A stretch of 64,000 nt of DNA from Paracoccaceae bacterium (lineage in GTDB: Bacteria > Pseudomonadota > Alphaproteobacteria > Rhodobacterales > Rhodobacteraceae): contig JAHDIS010000003.1 in NCBI GenBank assembly GCA_020630695.1, forward strand, positions 1 to 64,000, written 5' to 3'. Positions 52,632 to 63,051 of this stretch are shown here, in pieces. Below the pieces are notes generated by a model. It did no database searches, was not told the DNA's origin, and worked only from the letters and a program-made list of their open reading frames with translations. Numbering within the stretch: the stretch's first letter is position 1; each line of letters opens with the position of its first letter. Made by a program: the position numbers and the translations under genes.

Positions 52632-53852
52632 TTACAACAGCAAACCGGGGTCGGCGCCCATATCAAGATCGGGGAAGATCGAACTTTCAATGTCGCCGTT
52701 GTTCAGACCAAACAACCCGCGCATCAACCATCCCGCGTGCGCGCGCAAATCGCGCGTCGGCATCAAGTCACGGCGGTTGTACAAATCCGCTTCTGTCAGG
52801 CCGGGCCAATCGGAAATGACACGCCCCCCGCGAATTGCACCGCCAGCCAAAACCATAGCGCCGCCAGTACCGTGATCTGTCCCGCGCGACCCGTTCAATC
52901 GGGCCGTGCGTCCAAATTCTGTCATCGCGACAACAGCGGTATGTTTCCATGCCGGTCCCTTGAGGGATTCCCGCAGCGCCAGAATGGTTGCAGACAATCT
53001 GCCCAATGCCCGTGCCAGCGGGCGCTCTTGCTGGTCATGCGTATCCCAGCCGTTGATCGAAAAACTGGCAATGCGCGCATCTTCACGCAGTTGCTGCCCA
53101 ACGAATTCTGCCAACCGCTCCAATGGCTCGGCACCGCGTGCAGCGCGCATGTCATCTGCCATCATCTGCATCATGTTCTGCCCACCGTCCTGAATTGCAA
53201 CGGCATCGCCATCGCTATCAGCAAGCGCAAAAGCTTTGTTCAATGCGTCCAGCATTGCGGGATCGTCCTGCATCATGCGCTGAGCCAGCAACATCGCCTG
53301 TGGCGTCATCGCCAGATCAACGTCAGGGGACCAACGTGAGATCGGTGCATCGCCGCTGAGAATTGGCAATGCATCGCTTCCAACGGCATAGGCAGTCTGT
53401 GCCGTTGCACCGGGGATATGCGTCAATGCCCTGTTCAACCAGCCATCGCGCCCACCGCGTCCGTCTAGCGAAGGCAATCCCGCTTCGAGTAGATCCTGCC
53501 CGTCAAAATGGCTCCGCTTGTCCCGATACGGGGTCGAAACAGCATGCACAAAACCAAGCTGACCTTGGCTCCAAAGCGGCATCAATGGCCGCAAGGCCGG
53601 ATGCATCGCGTAAAAGCCATCCAAATCCACATAACCTTTGTCGCCAAGTGGCAATGCCCCTCTCAGGCCGGCAAAAGCCGGATCACCGTAGGGTGAAACT
53701 GCCGCCAGCCCATCCATCGCGCCGCGCAGGATGATGACAATCAACCGCCCTTCGCCGGGCGCTGCTGCAAAACTGACCGGAGTGACCAATGGGCTGGCCG
53801 CCAAAGAACAGCCCAATCCCAAAGTCCGTGTGAGAAATCCTCTGCGATCCAT
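52632..53852 (-). CDS. DUF1501 family protein, Tat-exported
   Basis: The 406-residue protein begins with a twin-arginine signal (MDRRGFLTRTLGLGCSLAA) and has the DUF1501 hydrolase-like fold, related to sulfatases and alkaline phosphatases (FDGQDLLEAG, GWDTHDQQ, TEFGRTARLNGSRGTDHG). It should be folded before export and act in the periplasm or outside; the substrate is unknown. The ATG at 53852 has AAGGA 9 bases upstream. It follows its usual partner, a DUF1800 protein, with a 4-bp gap. Confidence 0.9.
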   Translation of the reverse strand: MDRRGFLTRTLGLGCSLAASPLVTPVSFAAAPGEGRLIVIILRGAMDGLAAVSPYGDPAFAGLRGALPLGDKGYVDLDGFYAMHPALRPLMPLWSQGQLGFVHAVSTPYRDKRSHFDGQDLLEAGLPSLDGRGGRDGWLNRALTHIPGATAQTAYAVGSDALPILSGDAPISRWSPDVDLAMTPQAMLLAQRMMQDDPAMLDALNKAFALADSDGDAVAIQDGGQNMMQMMADDMRAARGAEPLERLAEFVGQQLREDARIASFSINGWDTHDQQERPLARALGRLSATILALRESLKGPAWKHTAVVAMTEFGRTARLNGSRGTDHGTGGAMVLAGGAIRGGRVISDWPGLTEADLYNRRDLMPTRDLRAHAGWLMRGLFGLNNGDIESSIFPDLDMGADPGLLL

Positions 53853-53856
53853 CAAT

Positions 53857-55242
53857 CTACATCCTTTGAAATGCGGGCGATGCCAACACGAGCCCGATGC
53901 CGTCTGCCTTGCTCTCGGCCGCTTTTGCCGCAAAACGAACCCGTTCCGTAGCGCGAGGGCCCAACGCTGTTTCGACGAAAACTCTTGGGTCCGGCAAATC
54001 CGGCATCAGGAGCCGTGGAACAGCAAGTGACCATTGCAATCGCGCTGCAACACCCTGAGGCGAAATCCAAGTGCTGTCGTCCTCGTCCAGACCATCCGGG
54101 CCAGACGGTTTTTGCCAGATGTGCCCCATCAGGGCGAGCGGTTGTTGCACGCGCTGCCGGAACTGGTGCTCTTTCAGGCGACCATAGTTCTCAAAAGGGA
54201 TCGCCAACGCTCGAAAGGCTGAGCTGATAAAATCAAAAGGCTGTTTGATGTTCGACACATCAGGGTTCCAAGCCGCGGGATGGTTCAGCATAGCGTCATA
54301 GACAGTTGGTAAATCCCCATCGCTGTCCTGCCAGGCTGCTGCCATTGCATCAACGAGCGCCGGATCCGGCGTATCGGCTATGAAGTGAACCGCCAGCTTT
54401 CCTGACACATGCCGCGCCGTGACAGGATGCCGGGCCAGATCGCGCAGGACTGCATGAATATCGCGCAATGTCGGATTGTCACCACCATAGCTTTTTCCCA
54501 GCACGGTTTCAGCGCCCGGTTCGGCAGCCGGTTTGCGAAACTGTGTTCCGGTGTTGAAATTCAGCGAAAGACCCGTCAGCAGTTCGGCCAATTCGCGGAC
54601 ATCAACCTGCGTGTAAGGACCGCCAACACCAAGCGTGTGCAGTTCGAGAATTTCCCGTGCCAGATTTTCATTTAATCCGAATTTTCCGGGCTTCTTTTTC
54701 GCCTGTTGGGAATTGGGGCCAACCGAAGAATCCTGATCTAGATAGTGAACCATCACAGGATGGGTCACTGCTGCGATAAGCAAGTCTTCGAACGGGCCCA
54801 TCAGGTTTGGCCGGATCGCGCTTTGCAGATACGGCGAGGTTGCCCGCCGGATCAGTCCCTGTTTGCCAACGGCGGTAAAGTGATCGCCCCAAAAAGTCTC
54901 AAGCCTTTCGCGCAGCGGCACACCAGTGAAACTGCGCCGAGCCAAATGCGCCGCCAACCAAGTACCTTGCGCTTCTCGGGCCTCTTTGTTCATGACACGC
55001 GCTTGTTTGCGCGCGACGTCGCCCTCCGGCTTGCCACGCATCTGACGCCGAACCCGCGAAACCGTTTTCATTTCTTGCATTCGGACAAGAAACACCTCGA
55101 ATGGCTCGATTGGATATGTCTGAGCGATCACGTCCGGCCCTCTGAGGCCAGCCATTATCTCGCCCACATCCTGCGGGGCCGGCACCATCGGGGATCGGCC
55201 ACATCCAAATCTGATGTCGGCAAGCAAGGGATCAAAGCGCAT
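53857..55242 (-). CDS. DUF1800 family protein
   Basis: The 461-residue protein has the DUF1800 core motifs VRLQE-like RRSFTGVPLRERLETFWGDHF, LNENLAREILELHTLGVGG and YTQVDVRELAELLTGL, and the C-terminal HYIAD-like VHFIADTPDP. It is paired with DUF1501 in most bacteria that have it; the pair is of unknown role. No clear signal peptide is seen. A GTG three codons upstream (55251) is an alternative start. It lies downstream of aspS after a terminator, so it has its own promoter. Confidence 0.88.
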   Translation of the reverse strand: MRFDPLLADIRFGCGRSPMVPAPQDVGEIMAGLRGPDVIAQTYPIEPFEVFLVRMQEMKTVSRVRRQMRGKPEGDVARKQARVMNKEAREAQGTWLAAHLARRSFTGVPLRERLETFWGDHFTAVGKQGLIRRATSPYLQSAIRPNLMGPFEDLLIAAVTHPVMVHYLDQDSSVGPNSQQAKKKPGKFGLNENLAREILELHTLGVGGPYTQVDVRELAELLTGLSLNFNTGTQFRKPAAEPGAETVLGKSYGGDNPTLRDIHAVLRDLARHPVTARHVSGKLAVHFIADTPDPALVDAMAAAWQDSDGDLPTVYDAMLNHPAAWNPDVSNIKQPFDFISSAFRALAIPFENYGRLKEHQFRQRVQQPLALMGHIWQKPSGPDGLDEDDSTWISPQGVAARLQWSLAVPRLLMPDLPDPRVFVETALGPRATERVRFAAKAAESKADGIGLVLASPAFQRM

Positions 55243-55282
55243 CGGGCTCACACCTGTTTAGAACCGTTCATCCCAATATAGG

Positions 55283-55310
55283 AAAAGGCCGGCGCTCTTG
55301 CACCGGCCTT
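55283..55310 (-). terminator. Rho-independent terminator after aspS
   Basis: On the minus strand AAGGCCGG pairs with CCGGCCTT across a 10-base loop and is followed by TTCC. It lies 27 bp after the aspS stop and separates aspS from the DUF1800-DUF1501 pair. Confidence 0.75.
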
Positions 55311-55336
55311 GTCTGATCCTGAGCGATGAATTGCCG

Positions 55337-57118
55337 TCAGTCTTGCGGAATCACGCGCAGCGACAATTCCATCAGCTGATCCGGCATCGGATCCGAAGGC
55401 GCATTCATCATCAAATCTTCAGCGCGCTGGTTCATCGGGAACATGATGACTTCGCGAATGTTGCTGGTTCCGGCCAACAGCATCACGATCCGGTCGATCC
55501 CTGCAGCACAGCCGCCGTGGGGCGGCGCACCGAATTTAAACGCGTTGACCATGCCACCGAACCGCTTACGCACCTCGTCTTCGCCGTAGCCTGCCAGTTC
55601 AAAAGCTTTGAACATGATTTCGGGACGATGGTTCCGGATCGCACCCGACACCAGCTCATAACCATTGCAAGCCAGATCGTACTGGTAGCCTTTGACCGCC
55701 AGCGGATCTCCGTCCAGCGCTTCCAGACCACCCTGTGGCATGGAAAACGGGTTGTGGCTGAAGTCGATCTTGCCGCTTTCTTCGTCCGCTTCGTACATGG
55801 GGAAGTCGACGATCCACGCAAAGGCAAATCGGTTCTGATCCGTCAGTCCTTTTTCCTCACCGATCACGTCCCGCGCCTTGGCTGCGACACGCTCAAAGTT
55901 GGACGGTTTCCCGCCAAGGAAGAACGCGGCATCGCCAACGCCCAGTCCAAGCTGTTCACGGATTGCTTCTGTCCGTTCGGGCCCGATGTTCTTGGCCAAA
56001 GGACCGGCTGCTTCCATGCCGCCGTCCGCTTCACGCCAGAAGATGTAGCCCATGCCGGGCAGACCTTCTTTCTGAGCAAAGCTGTTCATGCGGTCACAGA
56101 ACTTGCGGCTGCCGCCGGTCGGCGCCGGGATCGCGCGAATTTCAGTGCCTTCCTGCTCAAGCAGCTTGGCAAAAATCGCGAAACCCGAACCCCGGAAATG
56201 CTCAGACACGTCCTGCATTTCGATTGGGTTACGCAGGTCCGGTTTGTCGCTGCCGTATTTCAGCATGGCTTCGGCGTAGGGGATCTGTGGCCAGTCTTCT
56301 GGCGCGTCTACTTTCTTGCCGCCGCCGAACTCCTCGAAGACACCCGCAATAACGGGTGCCACGGTATCAAACACGTCCTGCTGTTCGACAAAGCTCATCT
56401 CAAGGTCGAGCTGATAGAAATCCGTCGGCGACCGGTCGGCACGTGGATCTTCATCGCGGAAACAGGGCGCAATCTGGAAGTATTTGTCAAAGCCGCTGAC
56501 CATAATCAGCTGCTTGAACTGCTGAGGAGCCTGCGGAAGCGCATAAAATTTGCCGGGATGCAGGCGCGACGGCACCAGAAAGTCGCGGGCGCCTTCCGGG
56601 CTGGATGCGGTGATGATTGGCGTCTGATACTCACGGAACGCCTTGTCCCACATCCGTTTGCGAACGCTGGATACAACGTCGCTGCGCAGCGTCATGTTCT
56701 TCTGCATCGCCTCACGGCGCAGATCCAGGTAACGATAGCGCAGACGTGTTTCTTCAGGGTATTCCTGATCGCCAAAGACCATAAGGGGCAACTCGTCCGC
56801 TGCGCCCAACACTTCGATGTCCCGCACAAAGACTTCGATTTCACCGGTTGGCAATTTCGCGTTGATCAGGCTTTCGTCGCGCGCTTTAACGTTGCCGTCG
56901 ATCCGAATGCACCACTCGCTGCGCACCTTTTCCACTTCGGAAAACACGGGGCTGTCCGGATCGCAAAGCACCTGTGTAATACCGAAATGATCGCGCAGAT
57001 CGATAAAGAGAACGCCCCCGTGATCTCGGATACGGTGGACCCAGCCAGACAGGCGAACAGTGTCGCCAACATGGGATTTGTTCAGATCGGCACAGGAATG
57101 GCTGCGGTAGGCGTGCAT
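55337..57118 (-). CDS. aspS: Aspartate--tRNA(Asp/Asn) ligase
   Basis: The enzyme charges tRNA-Asp, and in alphaproteobacteria usually also tRNA-Asn, with aspartate; GatCAB then amidates the latter. The 593-residue protein has the N-terminal anticodon-binding OB fold, class II motif 2 ([19 protein letters not shown]), the bacterial GAD insertion and motif 3 ([15 protein letters not shown]). The ATG at 57118 with GGGAG upstream is preferred to one 9 codons earlier. It appears monocistronic. Confidence 0.97.
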   Translation of the reverse strand: MHAYRSHSCADLNKSHVGDTVRLSGWVHRIRDHGGVLFIDLRDHFGITQVLCDPDSPVFSEVEKVRSEWCIRIDGNVKARDESLINAKLPTGEIEVFVRDIEVLGAADELPLMVFGDQEYPEETRLRYRYLDLRREAMQKNMTLRSDVVSSVRKRMWDKAFREYQTPIITASSPEGARDFLVPSRLHPGKFYALPQAPQQFKQLIMVSGFDKYFQIAPCFRDEDPRADRSPTDFYQLDLEMSFVEQQDVFDTVAPVIAGVFEEFGGGKKVDAPEDWPQIPYAEAMLKYGSDKPDLRNPIEMQDVSEHFRGSGFAIFAKLLEQEGTEIRAIPAPTGGSRKFCDRMNSFAQKEGLPGMGYIFWREADGGMEAAGPLAKNIGPERTEAIREQLGLGVGDAAFFLGGKPSNFERVAAKARDVIGEEKGLTDQNRFAFAWIVDFPMYEADEESGKIDFSHNPFSMPQGGLEALDGDPLAVKGYQYDLACNGYELVSGAIRNHRPEIMFKAFELAGYGEDEVRKRFGGMVNAFKFGAPPHGGCAAGIDRIVMLLAGTSNIREVIMFPMNQRAEDLMMNAPSDPMPDQLMELSLRVIPQD

Positions 57119-57370
57119 GGTGCTCCCTTTCACGGGCGATTTCACGTTCGCGCCGATACATACCGGCTGGCCCGCGAAGTCAAGGGAGGCTGCACCAATC
57201 AGGCGTTACAATTCGCGACCGTGGTACATTGGATGAGTCCGCGGCTTTGGCCAAAGGTGGCGCAATGCAGCGCCAGCAGACCCAGATTTGGCGATTCCCA
57301 AACAAAGTCGGAAGCAAGGCAAAACAAGCCGTGAAAAATGCGACAACGTGGAGCCGCAGAGAATAAACGA

Positions 57371-57392
57371 AGTGTCAATTTTGATTGACACT
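57371..57392. terminator. Perfect palindrome after the V4R gene (terminator or operator)
   Basis: AGTGTCAA and TTGACACT are perfect 8-bp arms with a 6-base spacer, 7 bp after the V4R stop and followed on the minus strand by TCGTTTATTC, so a terminator is plausible. The inner part also reads TGT-N12-ACA, the PpsR/CrtJ operator pattern; see findings. Confidence 0.5.
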
Positions 57393-57399
57393 CATCATT

Positions 57400-57966
57400 C
57401 TAGTCCAAATTCTGCATCTCGAGTGTAAAGGTGCACGCCTCTTCGCCACAGGCCTCGCATCCGGTTTCCGTGCAGAGCATGGCCGGATGGACCAAAGCGC
57501 GAAAAAGCGTTTGAAACAGCGTTTCGTGGAACACGCAAAGCGGCTTGTTCGATCTGGTATCCTTGATTGAGGGATTGCCCACCAAAGAAAGTTGAGAGGT
57601 TTTCGGCGCTTCGAAGGTTGCGGAGCCGCCAAACGTCCAGGCATTCTGTGACGCGGATCGGACAAGCATCCATGTCGCCAGCGGCCACGGCAGGCGCCGC
57701 AGCATGGTCTTGGCGCTCGCAGGGATACGGTATTCCGCAACGATCGCAGCAGCACGGCGTCCGGCCTCGCGCAGAATTGCTTCACTCTGATCCGAATGAA
57801 GATCTCTAACAGATTGATGTATTTCGAAAACTTGTCGTTCTCTTACGTGATCCTGCGGACCGGGCAAGTAACGCATTCCTGCGCCTTGGAACAAGGCATC
57901 GCGCGCGACACCACCAACGGTTTCACCCAACACCTCATGCAAAGGAAGCACCATATTTGCGCTCAT
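57400..57966 (-). CDS. V4R-domain protein, BchJ-like
   Basis: The 188-residue protein ends in a V4R (4-vinyl reductase) small-molecule-binding domain, with CTETGCEACGEEACTFTLEM at the C-terminus, four of whose Cys may bind zinc. It resembles BchJ of photosynthetic bacteria, but V4R domains also occur as generic hydrocarbon-binding modules. The ATG at 57966 has AAGGGG upstream. No other bacteriochlorophyll gene is in the window, so a photosynthetic role is open. A palindrome lies directly downstream. Confidence 0.75.
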   Translation of the reverse strand: MSANMVLPLHEVLGETVGGVARDALFQGAGMRYLPGPQDHVRERQVFEIHQSVRDLHSDQSEAILREAGRRAAAIVAEYRIPASAKTMLRRLPWPLATWMLVRSASQNAWTFGGSATFEAPKTSQLSLVGNPSIKDTRSNKPLCVFHETLFQTLFRALVHPAMLCTETGCEACGEEACTFTLEMQNLD

Positions 57967-58322
57967 GAACCCCTTACCACGGGGTGGCCGCAATAGACCT
58001 GGCGTCGGCTCTACCATTGACCCGTCCTTTGGCGCGCGTCTGCACGTCGCTTGTTACTGGCGGCTCTTGCCACAAAACCCAACCAGCAACGTGTCCCGGA
58101 CTTGCTCTAGCCATGCCAATTCGGGGTCACTCGGCAAAATGGCCTTCGCAGAAACGAGCCGCACTGGTCAAAAAAGGCCTATCCCGGATAGAAGCGTGGG
58201 TCGGCAAGCTCAATACATATTCAACATTCAAATATGTCACTCAAAGTTTACACTATCAGAAAAAAACTGGGCCGTCCCGCCTTCATTTGTGTCCGCCAAG
58301 GCAGAGTCGTGATTATCAGGGC
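57967..58322. other. Intergenic region before the carB promoter
   Basis: About 450 bp separate the V4R gene and carB. No supported gene is seen in the first 356 bp; short frames on the plus strand (for example 57965-58312) have no ribosome site and no recognisable protein. The right part (58240-58300) is AT-rich. Confidence 0.5.
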
Positions 58323-58367
58323 TTGAACGTCACCTGCGCATGTCTATAACCCGCAACAATTTGCGGG
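58323..58367 (+). promoter_or_regulatory. Putative carB promoter and leader hairpin
   Basis: TTGAAC (58323-58328) and TATAAC (58345-58350) are 16 bases apart. Directly after lies a perfect 7-bp hairpin CCCGCAA/TTGCGGG (58350-58356 with 58361-58367). carB starts 52 bp further on. The hairpin may overlap the transcript start; no leader peptide or T-run was seen. Confidence 0.5.
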
Positions 58368-58418
58368 CAGGGGGCGACTCTCTGCCCGGCTGCCCCACGC
58401 CCAATGACGAGGTCTGCC

Positions 58419-61400
58419 ATGCCCAAACGTACCGATATCAAATCCATCATGATCATCGGAGCCGGGCCCATCGTGATCGGGCAGGCCTGCGAATTCGACT
58501 ACTCCGGCGCGCAAGCCTGCAAAGCCCTGCGAGAAGAAGGGTACCGGGTCATTCTGGTAAACTCCAACCCGGCAACAATCATGACAGACCCCGGTCTGGC
58601 AGACGCCACCTACATCGAACCGATCACACCAGAAGTGGTCGCCAAGATCATCGAGAAAGAGCGTCCCGACGCTCTGCTGCCCACAATGGGTGGTCAGACC
58701 GGCTTGAACACTTCGCTCGCGCTGGAAGAGATGGGCGTGCTTGAAGAATTCAACGTGGAAATGATCGGCGCCAAGCGCGAGGCCATCGAAATGGCCGAAG
58801 ACCGCAAGCTGTTCCGCGAAGCGATGGACCGGCTGGGCATCGAAAACCCCAAGGCAACAATCATCACCGCACCGTTCGAACAGGCGGAAGGCAACACACC
58901 GTGGCCTCGCATTCAGGGCATCAAGCGTTCTCGCCTGTTGGACGAAGGCGAAAAACTGGCGCTTGAGGCGTTGGAAGACATCGGCCTGCCTGCTGTGATC
59001 CGTCCGGCATTTACCCTCGGCGGTACAGGCGGCGGCGTTGCGTACAATCGCGAAGACTACATCCACTTCTGCCGCTCGGGCATGGATGCCTCGCCCGTGG
59101 GTCAGATCCTCGTGGATGAAAGCCTGCTGGGTTGGAAAGAGTACGAGATGGAAGTGGTCCGTGACACGGCCGACAACGCCATCATCGTCTGCTCTATTGA
59201 AAACGTCGATCCTATGGGCGTGCACACCGGCGACAGCATCACCGTTGCCCCGGCTCTGACGCTGACCGACAAGGAATACCAAATCATGCGCAACGGCTCG
59301 ATTGCCGTGTTGCGCGAGATCGGTGTCGAAACTGGCGGGTCCAATGTACAATGGGCGGTGAACCCCGAAAATGGCCGTATGGTTGTCATCGAGATGAACC
59401 CACGTGTCTCGCGATCCTCTGCGCTGGCCTCCAAGGCCACAGGCTTCCCGATCGCCAAGATCGCCGCGAAACTGGCCGTGGGTTACACGCTGGACGAGCT
59501 GGACAATGACATCACCAAGGTGACCCCGGCCAGCTTCGAGCCAACCATCGATTATGTCGTCACCAAGATCCCGAAATTCGCGTTCGAAAAATTCCCCGGC
59601 TCCGAAGCCTATCTGACCACAGCGATGAAATCCGTCGGCGAAGCCATGGCCATCGGTCGCACCATCCACGAGTCGCTGCAAAAAGCGCTCGCCTCGATGG
59701 AATCCGGCCTCACGGGCTTTGACGAGGTCGAGATTGCCGGTGCACCGGATAAGGCAGCCGTCATCAAGGCAATTTCGGAACAAACACCTGATCGAATGCG
59801 CACGATTGCGCAGGCCATGCGCCACGGCCTGACCGATGACGAAATCCACGGCGCCACCATGTTCGACCCATGGTTCCTGGCCCGGATCCGCGAAATCATC
59901 GAAGCCGAAGAAGACGTGAAGGCAAATGGCCTGCCTCAAGACGACAACCGCATGCGCGCACTCAAGATGCTTGGCTTTACCGATGCTCGCCTCGCCAAGC
60001 TGACCGGCTTTTCCGAAAGCGATGTCCGCAAGGCCCGCCACGGTCTGGGGGTGACAGCCGTCTTTAAACGCATCGACACCTGCGCCGCAGAATTCGAAGC
60101 GCAGACACCCTACATGTATTCGACCTACGAAACCCCGATGATGGGCGAAGTGGAATGCGAAGCGCGCCCCTCGGACCGCAAGAAAGTGGTCATTCTGGGC
60201 GGTGGTCCAAACCGCATCGGACAAGGGATCGAATTTGATTACTGCTGCTGTCATGCATGTTTCGCCCTGACCGAGACGGGCTATGAGACGATCATGATCA
60301 ACTGCAACCCCGAGACCGTGTCGACCGACTACGACACCTCGGACCGTCTGTACTTTGAGCCGCTGACCTTTGAACACGTCATGGAAATTCTGGCGAAGGA
60401 AAAGGAAAACGGCACTCTGCATGGCGTGATCGTGCAGTTCGGTGGCCAGACCCCGCTCAAGCTCGCCAATGCGCTGGAAGCAGAGGGCATTCCGATCCTC
60501 GGCACCACGCCCGACGCCATCGATCTGGCCGAAGACCGTGAACGGTTCCAGGCGCTCGTTAACCAACTGGGCCTCAAACAGCCCAAGAACGGCATCGCCT
60601 CAACGGACGCACAGGCCTTGGCCATCGCCGAAGACATCGGCTTCCCGCTGGTGATCCGCCCCTCTTACGTGCTGGGCGGCCGCGCTATGGAAATCGTACG
60701 CGATATGGCGAACCTTGAGCGCTACATCAACGAAGCCGTTGTCGTGTCTGGCGACAGCCCCGTTCTGCTCGACAGCTATCTGTCCGGCGCAGTGGAACTG
60801 GATGTGGACGCACTCTGCGATGGCACCGACGTACACGTGGCCGGTATAATGCAGCACATCGAAGAGGCCGGCGTGCACTCGGGCGACTCGGCTTGCTCCT
60901 TGCCGCCCTACTCGCTCTCTGATGACGTGCTGGCGCGCATCAAGGAGCAGACAGTCGCATTGGCCAAGGCGCTCAACGTGGTGGGCCTGATGAATGTGCA
61001 GTTCGCAATCAAGGACGATGAGATCTACCTGATCGAGGTGAACCCTCGCGCATCGCGGACCGTGCCATTCGTGGCCAAGGCCACCGACAGCGCCATCGCC
61101 TCCATCGCAGCCCGCGTCATGGCGGGTGAACCACTGACCACATTCCCGATGCGGGAAGGCCACGCCATGTCGACCGACTATGACACCGATGTGCCAATGG
61201 CCGATCCGATGACGCTGGCCGATCCGAACATGCCTTGGTTCTCTGTCAAAGAAGCGGTGCTGCCCTTCGCCCGCTTCCCGGGCGTTGACACCATTCTGGG
61301 GCCAGAGATGCGTTCGACCGGCGAAGTCATGGGTTGGGACCGCAGCTTCCCCCGCGCGTTCCTCAAGGCGCAAATGGGTGCAGGCACCGACCTGCCCACC

Positions 61401-61790
61401 GAAGGCGCTGTGTTCTTCTCGATCAAGAACGACGACAAAACCGCCCAACTGGTGGAAACCGCCCAATTGCTGGTGGACCTCGGCTTCTCGATCGTTGCGA
61501 CCTCGGGCACGGCCAGCTTCCTTGCCGATAACGGTATCGAGGCGGAAGTGGTCAAAAAGGTCTACGAAGGCCGCCCGAACGTCACCGACATCATGAAAGA
61601 TGGCGGTATCCAGCTGGTCATGAACACCACCGAAGGCGCCGCAGCGGTCGAGGACTCACGCTCTATCCGCTCCATCGCCCTCTACGACAAAATCCCCTAC
61701 TACACGACCGCCGCAGGCGCCCATGCCGCAGCGCTGGCCATGCAGGCCCGTGAAGAAGGAGAGTTGGTGGTGAAGTCTCTGCAGGGCTAG
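58419..61790 (+). CDS. carB: Carbamoyl-phosphate synthase large subunit
   Basis: CarB makes carbamoyl phosphate for arginine and pyrimidines from ammonia released by CarA, bicarbonate and two ATP. The 1123-residue protein has two ATP-grasp halves (first: [29 protein letters not shown]; second: [30 protein letters not shown]) and a C-terminal MGS-type allosteric domain ([20 protein letters not shown]). It is slightly longer than the E. coli enzyme, as usual in this group. GAGG lies 6 bases before the ATG. carA is not in the window. Confidence 0.98.
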   Translation: MPKRTDIKSIMIIGAGPIVIGQACEFDYSGAQACKALREEGYRVILVNSNPATIMTDPGLADATYIEPITPEVVAKIIEKERPDALLPTMGGQTGLNTSLALEEMGVLEEFNVEMIGAKREAIEMAEDRKLFREAMDRLGIENPKATIITAPFEQAEGNTPWPRIQGIKRSRLLDEGEKLALEALEDIGLPAVIRPAFTLGGTGGGVAYNREDYIHFCRSGMDASPVGQILVDESLLGWKEYEMEVVRDTADNAIIVCSIENVDPMGVHTGDSITVAPALTLTDKEYQIMRNGSIAVLREIGVETGGSNVQWAVNPENGRMVVIEMNPRVSRSSALASKATGFPIAKIAAKLAVGYTLDELDNDITKVTPASFEPTIDYVVTKIPKFAFEKFPGSEAYLTTAMKSVGEAMAIGRTIHESLQKALASMESGLTGFDEVEIAGAPDKAAVIKAISEQTPDRMRTIAQAMRHGLTDDEIHGATMFDPWFLARIREIIEAEEDVKANGLPQDDNRMRALKMLGFTDARLAKLTGFSESDVRKARHGLGVTAVFKRIDTCAAEFEAQTPYMYSTYETPMMGEVECEARPSDRKKVVILGGGPNRIGQGIEFDYCCCHACFALTETGYETIMINCNPETVSTDYDTSDRLYFEPLTFEHVMEILAKEKENGTLHGVIVQFGGQTPLKLANALEAEGIPILGTTPDAIDLAEDRERFQALVNQLGLKQPKNGIASTDAQALAIAEDIGFPLVIRPSYVLGGRAMEIVRDMANLERYINEAVVVSGDSPVLLDSYLSGAVELDVDALCDGTDVHVAGIMQHIEEAGVHSGDSACSLPPYSLSDDVLARIKEQTVALAKALNVVGLMNVQFAIKDDEIYLIEVNPRASRTVPFVAKATDSAIASIAARVMAGEPLTTFPMREGHAMSTDYDTDVPMADPMTLADPNMPWFSVKEAVLPFARFPGVDTILGPEMRSTGEVMGWDRSFPRAFLKAQMGAGTDLPTEGAVFFSIKNDDKTAQLVETAQLLVDLGFSIVATSGTASFLADNGIEAEVVKKVYEGRPNVTDIMKDGGIQLVMNTTEGAAAVEDSRSIRSIALYDKIPYYTTAAGAHAAALAMQAREEGELVVKSLQG

Positions 61791-61791
61791 G

Positions 61792-62166
61792 CTAGTGCGC
61801 ACACTCGCAAAACTGGTCAAAATAACCCAGCCGCAAGATGTACGCGATCAAAACAATTGGGGCTATCGGTAACCCGAACAACACTATTATTGTTGAGTCC
61901 GCGATTAGTGCGATCATGGTATTGCGTTCATCTTTCACGCGAACGCAATAGTCTAGTTTGACACAAACTTCTTGGAATATTACGCCTCGAGACTTCTCGA
62001 AAGTCTCAGCTATCTTTTGTTCTATCACCTGCAATTTGGCTTTTATACGATCTCTCGTCCAAGCCGAAACTGTCAAATCCGGTGTTTCACCTCGCGTCAT
62101 CTCTTCAACGACCTTGATCTCTAATTCTTCCAGAGAAACAGTCATCAGCTGATCAATATTTTTCAT
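61792..62166 (-). CDS. Small membrane protein of unknown function, low-GC islet
   Basis: The 124-residue protein has a charged helical N-terminal two-thirds and one long or two short membrane segments (MIALIADSTIIVLFGLPIAP, IVLIAYIL) before a CEC-containing C-terminus. I do not recognise a family. GAGG lies 5 bases before the ATG. It starts 9 bp after the stop of the SDH-type protease, so the two form an operon. Its DNA is far poorer in GC than the flanking core genes, which suggests horizontal gain. Confidence 0.65.
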   Translation of the reverse strand: MKNIDQLMTVSLEELEIKVVEEMTRGETPDLTVSAWTRDRIKAKLQVIEQKIAETFEKSRGVIFQEVCVKLDYCVRVKDERNTMIALIADSTIIVLFGLPIAPIVLIAYILRLGYFDQFCECAH

Positions 62167-62175
62167 TTCAACCTC

Positions 62176-63051
62176 TTATTTGGAGAGTGGTGGATCATCG
62201 CCTTGTACTACGACAGAATACGTTTCTTGTTCAAAAAATTTACTGGCCCCACGAGCATCTGAATCAAATGAATAAAGGCAGTGGAGAAGTGATATTTTTT
62301 TCCAAAGTTCTTCGTCTGGGGGAAGATAGGTTACGTTGAGGCCCAACCGCTTTGCTTCTCTATGATTAATAACCGATCCATGAGACTTAAAATCATCTCT
62401 AGTACACAACTTGCGAACTGTATCTCGCAGCATTTCTTGCTTGTTAGACATCATGCCATCGCGCAAGAGGCTCTCAGCTAACGCGTCAGTCTGTTTTTGA
62501 GCGAAGTCAGCAGCTATGGACAGACGAATATCATTAGTCTTCTCTCGATATTCTTTATGACTCAAAATTGATACTGGAATAGGCCCTACTGCTGGTTCGA
62601 TGGGACCCAGTTCAGAGGTGGCGCCCATTAATATTTCGTCCGCCGCAAGACAAACCAAAGTTCCGTTGCTTTTTGCCCTCAGTGCAACGATGGCTCGAAA
62701 GCCTGCTAGAATTTCCTTGAGTGCAGAAGTAATACCTTCAGCCGCGTCTGTTTCACCACCATCAGTTTCAATGAGTATATCTATATTTTGCCCCTGAAAT
62801 GGGCTAATAACTTCGCTCAAACGCCTAATATCTTCACTTCGTATCTTGGCGTTTAAGAAAGGGCTTGAGAAGTAGACTACGAGCGGACGACCAGTGAGCC
62901 GCTGGATATCGCGTATCAAGAGTTGGCGTAGAAATCTATCTTTGTTCTCTGCGAAAAAAAGCGGGCTGTGTGAAGATAGAGTCTCCGACCTAGGCCAAGA
63001 CTCATCACTATTTAACTTCTGCCGCCACTTTTCTGTTTTCTTCCCACTCAT
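62176..63051 (-). CDS. Clp-fold serine protease, SDH (serine dehydrogenase proteinase) family
   Basis: The 291-residue protein has the crotonase/Clp fold of SppA- and ClpP-like proteases: ETDGGETDAAE (95-105), the putative nucleophile S128 in AKSNGTLVCLAADEI, and SELGPIEP (146-153). This matches the SDH_protease family, known from archaeal and bacterial serine dehydrogenase proteinases; no membrane segment is obvious. A GAGGAAGAG ribosome site precedes the ATG. It is followed by a small membrane protein in the same operon. The region 62221-62280 has 23 G/C of 60, against 40 of 60 in a carB line. Biological role unknown. Confidence 0.75.
   Translation of the reverse strand: MSGKKTEKWRQKLNSDESWPRSETLSSHSPLFFAENKDRFLRQLLIRDIQRLTGRPLVVYFSSPFLNAKIRSEDIRRLSEVISPFQGQNIDILIETDGGETDAAEGITSALKEILAGFRAIVALRAKSNGTLVCLAADEILMGATSELGPIEPAVGPIPVSILSHKEYREKTNDIRLSIAADFAQKQTDALAESLLRDGMMSNKQEMLRDTVRKLCTRDDFKSHGSVINHREAKRLGLNVTYLPPDEELWKKISLLHCLYSFDSDARGASKFFEQETYSVVVQGDDPPLSK

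Noticed and set aside
55298-57334. 678-codon open frame antisense to aspS
   Set aside because: Shadow of aspS; aspS itself has all class II synthetase motifs.
57965-58312. 115-codon frame between the V4R gene and carB
   Set aside because: No ribosome site, and its start overlaps the V4R start on the other strand; composition does not look like coding sequence.
58344-60566. 740-codon open frame antisense to carB
   Set aside because: It lies wholly opposite a certain gene, has no recognisable domain, and long antisense frames arise from the codon bias of high-GC genes.
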